DNA of 64,000 bases from Austropuccinia psidii. Taxonomy: Eukaryota > Basidiomycota > Pucciniomycetes > Pucciniales > Sphaerophragmiaceae. Each line of letters opens with the position of its first letter. Within the stretch, counting starts at the first letter, position 1. Positions 1-11,704 of the stretch are shown here, in pieces. The notes below the pieces were generated by a model. It worked only from the letters and a program-made list of their open reading frames with translations, was not told the DNA's origin and did not search any database. The position numbers were made by a program, and so were the translations under genes. The stretch spans positions 43,266,997-43,330,996 of the forward strand of contig JALGQZ010000002.1 of the NCBI GenBank assembly GCA_023105745.1. The letters are read 5' to 3'.

Positions 1-267
1 TAAAAAAAAATTTAATTTATAATATATTAAAAAATTAAAAAAAAAAAATATTAAAAAAATATTAAAAAAAAATTAATTATTTTAAAATTTTTTATTAATT
101 TAATTTAATTTAATTAAATTAATAATTTAAATTTTTTTTTTTTTTTTTTTTTTTCGTTAATAAATAAATTAAATGTTTTTTTTTTTACTTAATACAAGTT
201 TTTCTTTTTTTTTTTTTTTTTATCTACATTTTAATTTTTTTTTTTTAAAAAAAAACATTCATTATGT

Positions 268-370
268 TTTGTTATTAAAAACCTTTATGTTTTTATTAAT
301 TTATGGCAAAAACACTTTAAGTTTTTAGTAAAAAACACAAGGGCTTATGTGGGTTTACCAACACCCTTTA
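268..370. repeat. right-hand terminal repeat of a MULE lying mostly outside the window
   Basis: Read on the minus strand, the segment opens with AAAGGGTGTTGGTAAACC followed by spaced CACATAAG-like words. The right end of MULE copy A (21555-21612) has the same layout (AAAGGGTATTGGTAAA). The left ends near 13272 and 17312 are related. The element would extend left of this position and off the window. Its interior here (1-267) is only A/T homopolymer, so no coding part is visible. Confidence 0.55.
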
Positions 371-1493
371 ATTGTTTTAATTATTTATTTTATTTTATTT
401 AAAAAAATAAATAAATAATTATAATAAAAAATCATCATCATAATTTTCTATGCTTTTATGTTTTTTAAATTTCCATAAAAATTTAAAAAAAAGTTTTTTT
501 TCGCAACCTCAATTATAAATGGGGTCTTAGTATATTTTAATTTTAATTTTTTATGTTTTTTCAAAAAAACCACCTTTCTTTCTATAGAAAAAACAAAGTA
601 TATTATACTCTGTTAAGAGAACAAAGTACCTTTCCAAAGTTTCTTTTAAAATCGAATTCTTATACGATGAAATTGGGTGTCAATTCATTGGAACTGAATC
701 ATCCCATTGAAAGTTTTGCCATCATACTTATTTACATTTAACATGACGCAACTCGCAAAGTTGATGTTGAGTTACATTTATTCTGCAAGCTCTTTCATCG
801 TGTGTTACCTCAGCAATGGTCACGGTAGATATTCAGATGAATGAAAAACAAAATACCCAAAGAAAACCGACTTGACCTAAAACAAGATCAATACCAGCAA
901 ATCACCTTTACAAAGTTATCTCTTGACTTCATTGAGCCAAATCCTAGTCGAATCTTTAAAATCTCAAAAGGAAAACTAAAACAGCTCTTCCTCTTGTAAT
1001 ATTGCAAAAAACAAATTACGCTAACTTTTGAGAAGTTTGATTGGAAAAACGTCCAAGCATGAAAATTATAGTAATGCAAACAAAACAAAACTTATGGAAC
1101 GAAAACATACAAAAACAATATGATTGCAAAATTAAAGCACGTTTTCTCAATGAATGCATACATTTATTGGTATAAGCTTGGCGGCAAGAAAAGAAACCAT
1201 TGGCTTGGAAAATGTGTCCATGCAATTATAAAAAACAACATATGTTAATAATAGCTTTAGAGCACATTGTGAATGAAATTGTGAATAGCTCTTAAACAAA
1301 ATTGTTATTACCACAACCAGACTTTTGGCTTAGGGGGGCAAGTTTTCAACCAAATCTTCGACATCGGCCTAAAGTGGGCAGATATGCAAATCTTGAAAAT
1401 GGTCTTCTTGTTCGTCATGCTGAAATCGATGGCGAACTTGACTGGAGTTGATATCTACTCGCGCCTAAATTGATGTTTCAAGGCCTTTTTTGT
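371..1493. other. no gene recognised; 3' flank of the alpha-actinin gene
   Basis: AT-rich sequence with a few short chance open frames. The part at about 1300-1493 is less AT-rich than the rest and probably includes the 3' untranslated region of the minus-strand alpha-actinin gene. I could not connect any frame here to a known protein. Confidence 0.4.
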
Positions 1494-4400
1494 TCAATCA
1501 AACTCAAACAGCTGTTCTAAGAATAACTCATAGTCGAAAGCATTTGGGTTCTGTGCGTCCGTTTGTGAGGCATCCGATTTGAGAGATTGATTTGTTTGGT
1601 CATTAGAGTTGAATTGGGGCATGGCCTCGAGTAAATAATCGATTGCTGATTGTGGCACCAGTGCATGATGCAAGTCTACTTCTGTTAGATAAGGCTGAAA
1701 AGAGAGTAAGATCCAGCTCAACAGATTTGCGATAGACAAGGCTCGACCAAACCAAAAAAAACAAAAAAACTTACCTTATCACCCGCAATTCCCCTAAACG
1801 ACTCGCGCACTTGATCTGGAGAAGTGGTGTCTTCGGTAATCTGGACAAGGAAACCCACAAAAGCCTCAAAAGTGACCATACCGTCACGGCCTGCAATTTG
1901 AGAATGGATAAGTTCGGTATCTGAGTCCTAAAAATAAATAAACATATTAGCTAACTAAACGATAACTAAACATCAAATTGATGAATTATTACCGAGTAGA
2001 CAATCCCCAAGCTAGCCAGTGCAGCGCTAAAGCCAGGCAAAGCTAGTTTGTTTTCCTCATCTTTGTCAAAATACCGAAAGGTAGTTTCAAATTCTTCAAT
2101 TTGGGCTGGGGTTAGCTTTGTCATTCCTGACGATACAATCTTTTAGGATTAAAAAAAATAAAAAACAGAAAACAAAATTTTAGCATCAAGACGAGTTAGC
2201 CGATTTACGAAACCAAGAGCTCAACTAACTTGGTTCTCGACAAATGCGATCTTTCGAGCGGTGGATTTTCTGACTTCTTCGGTTTCATACTCCAGATCTT
2301 CTACCGTATAAACAGTATGATCATTCTCTTCGACATTTGCTTCAAGGCAATCCTGCTCGGCTTGTCTGACGCGATGCAAAGATTCAGAAAGTTCAGCTCC
2401 TAGGATGTTTTGAATCTTTTTTGCACGCGCAAGTTGATCCTAATAGATTCAAAAATAAAAATCATTCATCAAGAGTCAGAATGGTTCCATTAAGCTTGCA
2501 GACGAAAAAAAAAGGAACAAACATCAAGAGGGCCGGCCAAAGCCGCCAGTTCCAATGCATAATCACGAAGCTGAGACTCGTATACATTGGCTTGTTCGGC
2601 AAATTTGACGCGTAAAGCTTCCTTAATCCTGTATAGCAAACCTCACCCCAAAAAATCAATCTAATAAGTTTTTTTGTAATGAAAAAGCAAGAGGCTGACT
2701 GTTGAATCCTAGCATTGATCGATCGTGACCTGTTTGCTTCGGCGGCCAACAACTCTTGCCAAAATGCTTCAAGATCCTAATGGCCCAGATATTTTTCATT
2801 AGCCTTTTGTTTGCTTGTTTGTTTGTTTTTAAAAAAAAAAAAGAAATTTGAAATTGAAAAGTAAAACGTACTGTGAGTTTTAAACCATGGGGAGGAACAT
2901 ATGTTCTGAGATTATAAGTTTTGAGTTTAGTGACGATATTTCCCAGGAGACCAGCAACTTCATTTTTTTGAGTGACCCAATCTCTTTTAATGGTTTGTTT
3001 GTATTTTTGAAAATCAGCGGCTTGTTCTTTAACTAGGGAATATGTGGATGGCAGTGGACAAGTCAAGCGTGTTGAAATAGTTTGTCTAATTTCTTCCATT
3101 AGTTCGGTAACTCTCCTCTCATAATCATTCATTGAGGTCCAAATTGACTTTAAATTTTCAACAAAGTTGGCCACTCTCCGAGCTTCGACTTCGGCCTTGT
3201 CTAATGAAATAAATACACGCCAAAATTAAGCTTAACTCGAGTGAGCAAAGCACCAAAAGTCCAACTGACCCATGGAAGAAAAAGCGTGAAAGTATTGTGC
3301 AACATAAGTCATAACGGATCGTTCATCAGGTTTTGCCGAGTCACATAGATCTGAAATTTCCAGTAATTGCTAGATCAACAAGGGATTATTGTAAATCTCA
3401 GTAAATGCTCCAATAGAGAGAATTTCACGAGTAATTAGGGTCGTACGGGTATACCTAGCTTTGTGGCAGCAATGTCAAAAGCCATGCGAGTACAAGCATG
3501 TTTATCATTATGAGGCAGAGTATCCCAATTAAGCAGATCAGGTCGATGATGATGAATTAAAGCACACCTAAGAATTGGAAGATAGACTAATTAGTAACGG
3601 AGTGTAAAAGGTTAATTAAATTAACTTGCAATGCTAGCCCATCTTGCCAACTGTCGCTAAAGTTTTGAACGTTTACAAGGGCATAATCGCGTGTTTTACG
3701 TTGACACCATAACAAGAGTCCTGACAAGTAAGTTAATAATTAAAATAGAACTGCTGTCAATTTAGCCAGGGCGAAAATCCTAATATTTAAGTCATCATAC
3801 CTTCTTTGGCATTTACACCCTCTTCGCTAATGTCAGCAATGGTAAAGCGCACTAACAGCAAAAAAAAAAAGGTTGAGTTTAATAAATTCAAAACCGGGTA
3901 AGAGTCATTAAAGGGACTCAACAGATGAGAGTCCAGATCAATCCCAAGATCAGTTTAAGATTACCATCAACAACATCTGCATGAAGGAAAATAAGACTTT
4001 TCAACTCATTGTTTTGAATTAGTTGTCAAGTAAGTTTTCTAACCTTCTGGTCCGATATTGGTTAACGTAACTCCGCGACTTTGAATGAATTGTAAGGCCT
4101 TGTTGACGTTTTCAGCTTTTTGTACCCTCATTCTGGGTGTTCGATTATAACGTCCCAGTGAGGCGTCACCCATGATTTCCTGGTGAAAAAAAAAAAAAAA
4201 ACGAAAAAGATAAAAGACCACCCAGCTTAATTTTTTTTTGGTTCAAACTGAATTTCATCTAGTCCAGGTAAACTACTGACCATAAGTTGAATGAGGTTTG
4301 TTCCATCAGATAGATCTCGACCTAGGTCAGACATTGGAGATATTTGCCTGAGATCAAGCTTAGCGTTAAGCCTATTAAGTTTAACATATTGATCAGTTAA

Positions 4401-4709
4401 AAGGGTATTGATAAGGACTATAGAGACTTTTAAAAAATGATTAACCATTTACAAAACGTTCGAGCCTGTGAGAAAAAGGATAAATTTGTGAGTTATTAAT
4501 AACAATAAGATGAGAAGTTGAAGATAAAAATTTACCTGAACATCTTCAAACTCAGTAGTCTCTCTAGAGCTAATAGTGGGTGGTTTATAGGTAGAAGTGA
4601 CGACAGATTGACCAGCATGAGCAGGAAATGGACGATCGACAAAAGTAGTTTGATGTGAGATGCTTGAGATTGATGATACACTTTGATTTGGACGATGACC
4701 GTGAGGCAT
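1494..4709 (-). CDS. ain1: alpha-actinin, 16 exons
   Basis: Actin cross-linking protein of the spectrin superfamily; in fungi it acts in the cytokinetic actin ring. Exons, 5' to 3' (high to low): 4709-4536, 4465-4446, 4371-4281, 4179-4044, 3976-3923, 3851-3801, 3720-3630, 3567-3447, 3369-3270, 3200-2872, 2776-2700, 2628-2523, 2439-2230, 2139-1993, 1927-1775, 1694-1494. The total is 2061 nt, giving 686 aa, and every junction keeps frame. CH1 is at about residues 57-165 ([40 protein letters not shown]). CH2 is at about 178-285 ([46 protein letters not shown]). A short rod is at about 290-515. The C-terminal EF-hand region ([17 protein letters not shown]) lacks the usual loop-end Glu, so calcium binding is doubtful. 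Length fits short-rod fungal alpha-actinins. The start is the first ATG of the exon; an upstream exon may extend it. The stop is TGA at 1494-1496. Confidence 0.93.
3568..3629 (-). other. ain1: GC-AG intron of the alpha-actinin gene
   Basis: The only junction that keeps the CH2 reading frame (...DGLA-LCALIHHH) uses the donor GCAAGT, the classic form of a non-canonical GC donor, with acceptor CTTAG. The neighbouring GT at position +5 of the donor would shift the frame. The intron is 62 nt. Confidence 0.8.
4446..4465 (-). other. ain1: 20-nt micro-exon of the alpha-actinin gene
   Basis: The upstream exon ends ...GATGTTCAG before GTAAAT. The next CH1 residues (ARTFCKW, then LNAKL) are recovered only by using 20 nt between an acceptor CACAG and a donor GTTAAT. 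Both flanking introns (70 and 74 nt) have normal ends, and the join restores the canonical first helix of CH1. Gene finders may skip an exon this short. Confidence 0.85.
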
Positions 4710-4742
4710 TTGTAGCTTTTGTTGAACGCGAGATGAGAATAG

Positions 4743-5654
4743 CTAAAAGTTGAAGGGATGAATTTGTTGAATAGGGTATGTGAAGAGAAGCGTATGAAGG
4801 ATGATTAAGTGAAAAGACCAAAACGAGACCAAAGAAATAATATCAAGTCAGCTTGGATATGATTACTAGTAATACATGAAGCTTATAGTAAAGATAAAAT
4901 AACAATTTAAAATATAAAAAGATGAAGATTATGAGAATATGAATTAAAAATTTAATTAAATCGAAGTGATTCCTTTGAATTTGAAAGATCAAATCAATTA
5001 AAGATCAATGAAAGGCAAGACGGTTAAGAAATGGAGACAGCCCAAGATTACAAATCGAATGAATGCGAATTAGAGATTAAAATTGACTTTTTTGAGATCA
5101 GAGTCCAAAAGAATTTTTTAGTAGCGCTATCTCAACTAGAGTGTATTTTTGTAAAAAAAATTTGATAAAAAGCAAGAGCTCAAGAGGGTGTCAAACTTAA
5201 TAGACTAATTCCAAATACAACCCAGAGTCGCTTGGAGAATTTTAAGACTTTTTGAAATCTTTCAACTACAGTACACACACAACACATACCTAGATATAAT
5301 ACCGTACTCAGCTTTGAGATGATTAGGTACTATATCACCCAAACCTCATTAATTAAGATTCAAAGACAATTAAGTAGATCACAGATTGGATCAAGTCAAG
5401 CAAAGTGATAATTTTTAGATGAATGAGGAGGAATATTTAACTTGAGATTGACTTTAATTTAAAATTTAAAATAATTGAGTAAGATTGAAGTTTAAAAGTG
5501 AGATAAGAATAAGAAGAGAAGTTTCTAATGATTAAAAGGATGAAATTGAAATATTTTAAAGATAAAATTTTGAAAGAATTTGATAAAATTTTGTAAGAGT
5601 AGTATTGAATACTATAAAGTTAATGAGAAGATTTAAGGATTTGATTTAACTTAC
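4743..5654. other. long putative intron or promoter region
   Basis: AT-rich, purine-rich sequence with no coding signal that I recognise. It is either the long first intron of the alpha-actinin gene or its promoter and 5' untranslated region, depending on which start is used. Confidence 0.4.
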
Positions 5655-5834
5655 CGTTTTAGATTTTGGTCGCATAACAAATAATGGAAGTAATTTGTGA
5701 CCGGTGCTAGGGAGTGATATAGGAGTATCGCAACTTGTATTAGTACAAGTACTTTGACCGTCTTCATCACCAAAAGTACTACTTGTTGAACGAGTTGGAT
5801 CATCATCGAGTATGTGACAACTGTCAGATGGCAT
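5655..5834 (-). CDS. possible 5' coding exon of the alpha-actinin gene
   Basis: An ATG-started open frame of 60 codons is rich in Ser/Thr/Asp (MPSDSCHILDDDPTRS...) and runs straight into a good donor, ACG|GTAAGT. An acceptor, TTTTAG, at 4743 would join it in phase to 11 further codons leading to the Met at 4709, giving a protein of about 757 aa. The intron would be about 910 nt, far longer than the other 60-100 nt introns of this gene. It could also be the first exon of an unrelated transcript. The coding-like base composition and the clean donor are seen; the link is inference. Confidence 0.4.
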
Positions 5835-6660
5835 GATTGAATAGAGGAATTGAGATATTTTTTGTTGTGAGTTTGATGATGAAGATGATGAAGATTTTAT
5901 GATGATAAATAGATTAAAAGAAAGATAAGATGGGAAGAATTTAGGGTATTGTGAAGAAATTTTTTAAGATTACCAAGGAGGAAGAAGGGTTTAAAGAATT
6001 TGATTGGTTGAAAGGGAAAATGAGTAAGATGATCGGTAACAAAGACTCCAGTTCAAGGTTAAATAAATTTTAGAGTGAAATTAATAAATTTGAGTTAAAA
6101 AGTGTATGCTTATTTAAAAAGATTGGGATGTTAGGGTCGAGGTAATATTGATTTACCTAGGGTTGACGACCCAAGTCAAAAAAGTTTATGTTAGTGTGAG
6201 TGTGTGTATTTGATGGTGAATGAATTTTTTAAGATTAAAATAAAATAAAATCTAAGGTTAAAATTTAAATAAGTTCCGTCTCAAGAGTTAAAAATTTCAA
6301 TCAAATCAATCTAAAGAAAAATTTATTGAGAATGATTGAAAGAATGAAAATATGTAATAATGTAATAATGTACTGTACAGTACAGTAGATGGAATAAGAA
6401 GATAATCTAGTTAAATTAAGATTTTTAAGATTTAAGATGGATTGATGATGGATTTATGAAATTATGTAAGAGTGATTTTTTGATCAAAGTTGATTTCGAT
6501 TCGATTGGGAATCTGGGATTGACAAAAGAAATAGCCGATTATTATTATTATTATTATTAGTAGATATCAAGAGATACTTTTAGATAACAAAATATTGTAA
6601 AATGTGATGAAGATGAAGATGAAGATGAAGATGAAGATGAAGATAAGGGTGTATTAAGCA
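5835..6660. other. AT-rich upstream region with simple repeats
   Basis: No gene is visible. It contains a short palindromic run around TACTGTACAGTACAGTA (about 6369-6386), an ATT triplet run near 6538-6560 and a GATGAA hexamer tract at about 6607-6645. Confidence 0.5.
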
Positions 6661-6835
6661 AGTTTACCCTGTCTAGAAATCATTCGACCTTACTACCACC
6701 CCAGCTTAATCAGATCAGTCTAATCTAAACAAAATCTGATGATTAAAAATAAAAATTAAAATAAAAATTAAAATAAAAATTAAAATTAAAATAAAAATTA
6801 AATTGATGATGTTTGTTTAAAAGGAATTTTGATTT

Positions 6836-6890
6836 AATTTTTCTAATTTTTCTAATTTTTCTAATTTTTCTAATTTTTCTAATTTTTTGA
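6836..6890. repeat. tandem repeat, 10-bp unit TTTTTCTAAT
   Basis: About five consecutive copies of a 10-bp unit close to TCTAATTTTT, ending in TTTTTTGATT. A neighbouring AAAATTAAAATAA-type array is at about 6740-6800. Confidence 0.85.
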
Positions 6891-8691
6891 TTTTGATTTT
6901 TAAAGGTTTTACTGTAGTTTACTATAGTTATGATAATAGAATTATAATAAAACTTATCTTAAATAAGATTTTAATAAAAAATTGAATTAAATTTAAATAA
7001 ATTTAAATTTAAATTTTTTTATTTCAATAATAAATAAAAATAAAAAGATTAAAGTCAAGAAAAATTTAAAATTTCAATTAAAAATAAAATAAAAATCAAA
7101 GTAAAGAAAAGATTTTTTCATCAAAATTTCTAATGAAATAATCATTTTGAATAAATTTAAATTTAAATTTAAATTTGAATAAAAAAAATATTATTTATTA
7201 CAATAATAAATTTGGTTTAATCTGATAACAATTTTTAATAAATTAAATTAAATTAGATTAAAATAAATTAAATTAGATTAGATTAAATTGGATAGTGATC
7301 ATTTGCCAAGTTGACAACCATCACTGTATTCTAAAACATTACAAATAATATCACAAAGATTTTTTAAAATAATTTTTAGATTTTAATCATTATTATTATT
7401 ATTATTATATTATAACTTTAAAAGATAAAAATATCAATTTCGTATTAAAAATAAAAACCAACTTAGTTAAAAATTAATAAAAAAAATTAAATAAATATAG
7501 TATAATAACTTAACAACAACTTGTAGTCATCTTTAGCTTCAAACAAGTAATATATCGTATTAAAACTAAAGACTTTTATGATCATCATCTTTCAATTTAA
7601 AGCTACCTAATCTCAAAATTAATTTCAACTAAAAAATTTATTCATTTTAAAATTTATTGGTAAAATATCAAAGTCTTACTAAACTATGTTTAATACTAAT
7701 ACTTGATCACTTAATTTTTTTTTGTATATTCTAAAATAAAATATTGAAATAATGCTATCATAAAAATATTATCTTTTATCTAAGGTCATACTAGTGATGA
7801 AAATCAGAAATCATTAATAAATATCTCAATTAAACTTATTAAATTTTTTTAATATTATTTGAAATATCTATTGTAGTCTATATAGTATAAGTTAAAATAT
7901 TTTAAAAGCTTTTAAATTCCAAAAAAAATAAAATAATAATAATAATTAAGTAAAAATATTATTTTACAATTTTATTAATTTCATCACTAAAAAAAAGTGA
8001 TAATCTTAATTAATACTTAACATCAAAAATTAAAAAATCAATTACTAATAAAGGTAGAAAATAAATATATGAAAATTTGGTGATACAACTTTCTTTTTTT
8101 TATGTATTTTTTTTTTAATTTGATTTAATTTGTTTTGAATCTTTTTTTTATGTTTAATTATTTATTAAATAAAGTTATAAATTATATATATACACATATA
8201 AATTCATTAAGAAGAATATCTTATCAACAAAAAACCTATATAGTATTTATTTATCAAATAAATATATATGTTGAACTAATATATATATATATATATAATT
8301 TGTATTTTGTTAAAAAGAACGGAATTCTTTATTAAATTACTATATATCATCATTTTATTTTTATCATTTGAAAAAAAAAAACAAATTAAATTAAATAAAT
8401 TAATTATGAATTTCAAAAATAAAAATAAATTGTTTATAACAAAAAAAAAAAGAAATTAATTGTTAATAATCGATTTATTTATTTATTTTTATTAAGTTTT
8501 AAAAAAAAAAAATAAATTGAGAATTAATTTATTTTAATTATTATTTTTAAAATAATCTTTTCTTTCTTTTCTTACTTTTTTTTTTGTTTTTTTTCTTATT
8601 ATTTATAAAAATTTTAAATTTTATGAAAAAAACAAGAAAAAAAAATAAAATTAAAAATTATTTTTAATTTTGAATGAGTTAATAATGAAAT

Positions 8692-8735
<44 letters not shown>

Positions 8736-9053
8736 AAATTCATTTAATTTTGAAAATTAATAAAATTTTAAATCATTATAATAATCTTAAAGTTTTTTTT
8801 TAAAAGTTTCATGAGAATTTTGAAAAAAAAAGAAAAAAAAGATTTTTATTTTTATTTTATTCTATATATGTTTAATTAGTTATTCCTTTTTTTTTTTTTT
8901 TGAAAAAAAAAAAAAAAAGGCCAAGGAAATTTACAAATAATTTTTTTTTTTTTTTTTTTTTTTGATTGATTAATTTAAATTTAATTATAAATTTTAATTT
9001 TTTTTTTTTTTTTTTTTTTTTTAATTATCATTTTTTTTTTTTTTTTTTTATTT

Positions 9054-9087
<34 letters not shown>

Positions 9088-9248
9088 TTCTTTTAAAAAT
9101 TTTTCTTTAAAAAAAAAAAAATTTTATTTAATTCTTCTTTTTTTTTTTTTTTTTTAAATTATTAATTTATTTAATTCCTTTTTTTTTTTTTTTACAAAAA
9201 AAAAAAAAATTATCTTATTTTTTAATTTTTAATTTTTTAATTTGTTTT

Positions 9249-9279
<31 letters not shown>

Positions 9280-9840
9280 CTTGAAAAAAAAAAATATAAA
9301 ATTATAAATGATTTTTTTTTTAAGTGAAAAAAAAAAAAAGTTAGGATTTAATAAATATATATATATATATATAAAATATATAAATTTCAATTTTAAATCT
9401 TAAATTAATTTATAATAAAATGTTTTTTTTTTTTTTTTTTTTTTTGAAAAGGGTAGGGTTAGGTGAAAGGTAAAGGTAAAAGGTAAAGGAAGATTGAAAT
9501 ATATATATATATATATATAAATCATTTTTTGAGTTTTGAATTTATATTCTTAATCAAGGTTTTTTTATAATTAAATAATAAATTAATAGTAAAATGGGTG
9601 GTAATGGTTAAAAAAGTTAAAATTTTAGAAATCATAAAATTATAAGAGATAAAAAGATCAAAAAAGATATCCAAAAAAAAAAAAAAAAAAAAAAAAACTG
9701 ATGAAAAGAAATTAATTTTAATTTTTTTTTTTAAGGATAAATATAATTGGAAAAGGATAAATATTTTAATTTTGAGTAAAAATACAAAAAATGATATCTT
9801 ATAATTATTTTTAAATTAGATCATTTATATTAGGAATTAA
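6891..9840. other. gene-free AT-rich tract with homopolymer and TA runs
   Basis: Nearly pure A/T with repeated poly-T and poly-A runs of 15-30 nt (for example 8700-8733, 8941-8963, 9060-9085 and 9250-9279) and TA dinucleotide runs (8281-8296, 9357-9372, 9500-9518). Open frames here are low-complexity translations without support. Confidence 0.7.
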
Positions 9841-9849
9841 AATTTAATT

Positions 9850-10203
9850 TCTCTTTGATGCTTGTTCAATCATTTTCATAACATTCTAGTCTGACCAAAT
9901 AAGTTTTTACTCATGGTAATAAGTTATTAATGTCTTGATAAAGTTGTTGATTATTTTGAATTTCTTAAGCCAAGTTACCATTGAAATAATAACATTGATA
10001 TCATTTCTTATAAATGGAATTTGATACTTTTCTATAACCACAGTTTCTATAACCCTGTAAATTGATTAGCTTGGAGGTTTATTTGAAAATGATTTTTGAA
10101 AAGTCTTATTAGGTAGGTACCTAATCAAATTTTTTCAAAAAATATCAATCAAGATTAAAATAACCAAAGTAAAAATAAATTACATTAAGATGAAGACAAA
10201 ACT

Positions 10204-10237
<34 letters not shown>

Positions 10238-10765
10238 TTTAGAATTCATCATTTTTTTTTTCTTTTGATAATTTCTTTATAAATAATAAAAGGTTAAATT
10301 AATTTTATTATTATAAATATTTAAAGTTTTTTAAGGATTTTTAAAATTTCATTTTTAAGATTTTAATTATCTTGTTTAATCTTTTAAAAACTCGTTTGAT
10401 TAAATTATGTTTTTTATTTTTTTTTATTTTTTTTTTTTATTTAATATTTATTAAATTCAATTAATGATAATAATTAAATTTATAAAAGTTAATTATTTTT
10501 TATAATTAAGCATCATAATAATATTCAAAATTAATTAAAATTTTTATAATTTCAATTGATTTTTATTAAATATTTTAAAAAAAAAATTTTTTATTAAAAA
10601 TTTAATTTTTTTTTTTAAAAAATTAGAAAATTATATTTTTTTTTTAAAAAATTTTGAAAAAAAAAAAAAAATTAGAATGATTTATGAAATTTTTAATTTT
10701 TAATTTTTTTTTTTTTCTTTTTAAAAAATAAATAAATAAATGTCTTTAACAAATATCTTAAAAAA

Positions 10766-10800
<35 letters not shown>

Positions 10801-10891
10801 TTGGTTTAATTTCTTCTTTCTTTCTTTTCTTTTTTTTTTTTTTGAAAAAATTTGATCATTAACTTGATAATCAGTTTTGAAAAGAATATGA

Positions 10892-10929
<38 letters not shown>

Positions 10930-11660
10930 GTTAATGTAAAAAAAAAAAAAAACTAAGAAATTGATAATGAAAAATTTCTTAAATTTAATTTAAAATTTCT
11001 ATTTAGTTTGAAATTCTGATAGTTGAAAAAATTTGAATTTTGAAAATTTTTTTTTTTAGTCTTGTGATTTAAAGTTATTCCTTTATATTTACTAAATTTT
11101 TTTTTTTTTTTTTGGGGGGGGGGAATTGTTCTTTTTAAATTCCTAAAAAATTAATTAAAATTTAATAATAAGAAGACAGATTTCTATTAATAAAAAAAGT
11201 TTTTGAAGGTGGGAAATTCTTAAAATTAAAAATAATTTATTATTTAAATTAAATTTTTTTTGTAAAAAATTTATTTTAAATAATTTAAAAAACCTTTAAG
11301 AGTTTAAAAGTAAATTTTTTTAGTGACAAAGTTTAAAATTTAAATTTGAAAATTTAACTCTTTAGGTAAATCTCACCCAAAGGTGACAATGGTAATTTTT
11401 ACAATTAGGAATTTAATAATCATTTAAATGAAGATATTTTTTTTTTTTTTTTGTAAATATTTAAATATTTTCAAATTTATTTTTGAGTTAATTAAAGTTT
11501 TAATTTAAAAATATTTTTAATTTAATTAAGAAAATAATTTAATAATTAAATCCAAAAAAAAAAAAAAAAAAAAAAATTAATTAATTAATTAATTAATTTA
11601 ATAATCAAATTAATTTTAAATAAAATTTAAAAAAAAAAATTCCAAAAATTGATTTAATTT

Positions 11661-11704
<44 letters not shown>

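Noticed and set aside
888..1225. Short overlapping minus-strand frames downstream of alpha-actinin
   Set aside because: No similarity, no splice context and strongly AT-biased composition.
9450..9490. Telomere-like GGTAGGGTTAGG followed by GGTAAAGG words
   Set aside because: Only one TTAGGG-type unit is present, inside a low-complexity tract. No array, so not a telomere or interstitial telomeric block.
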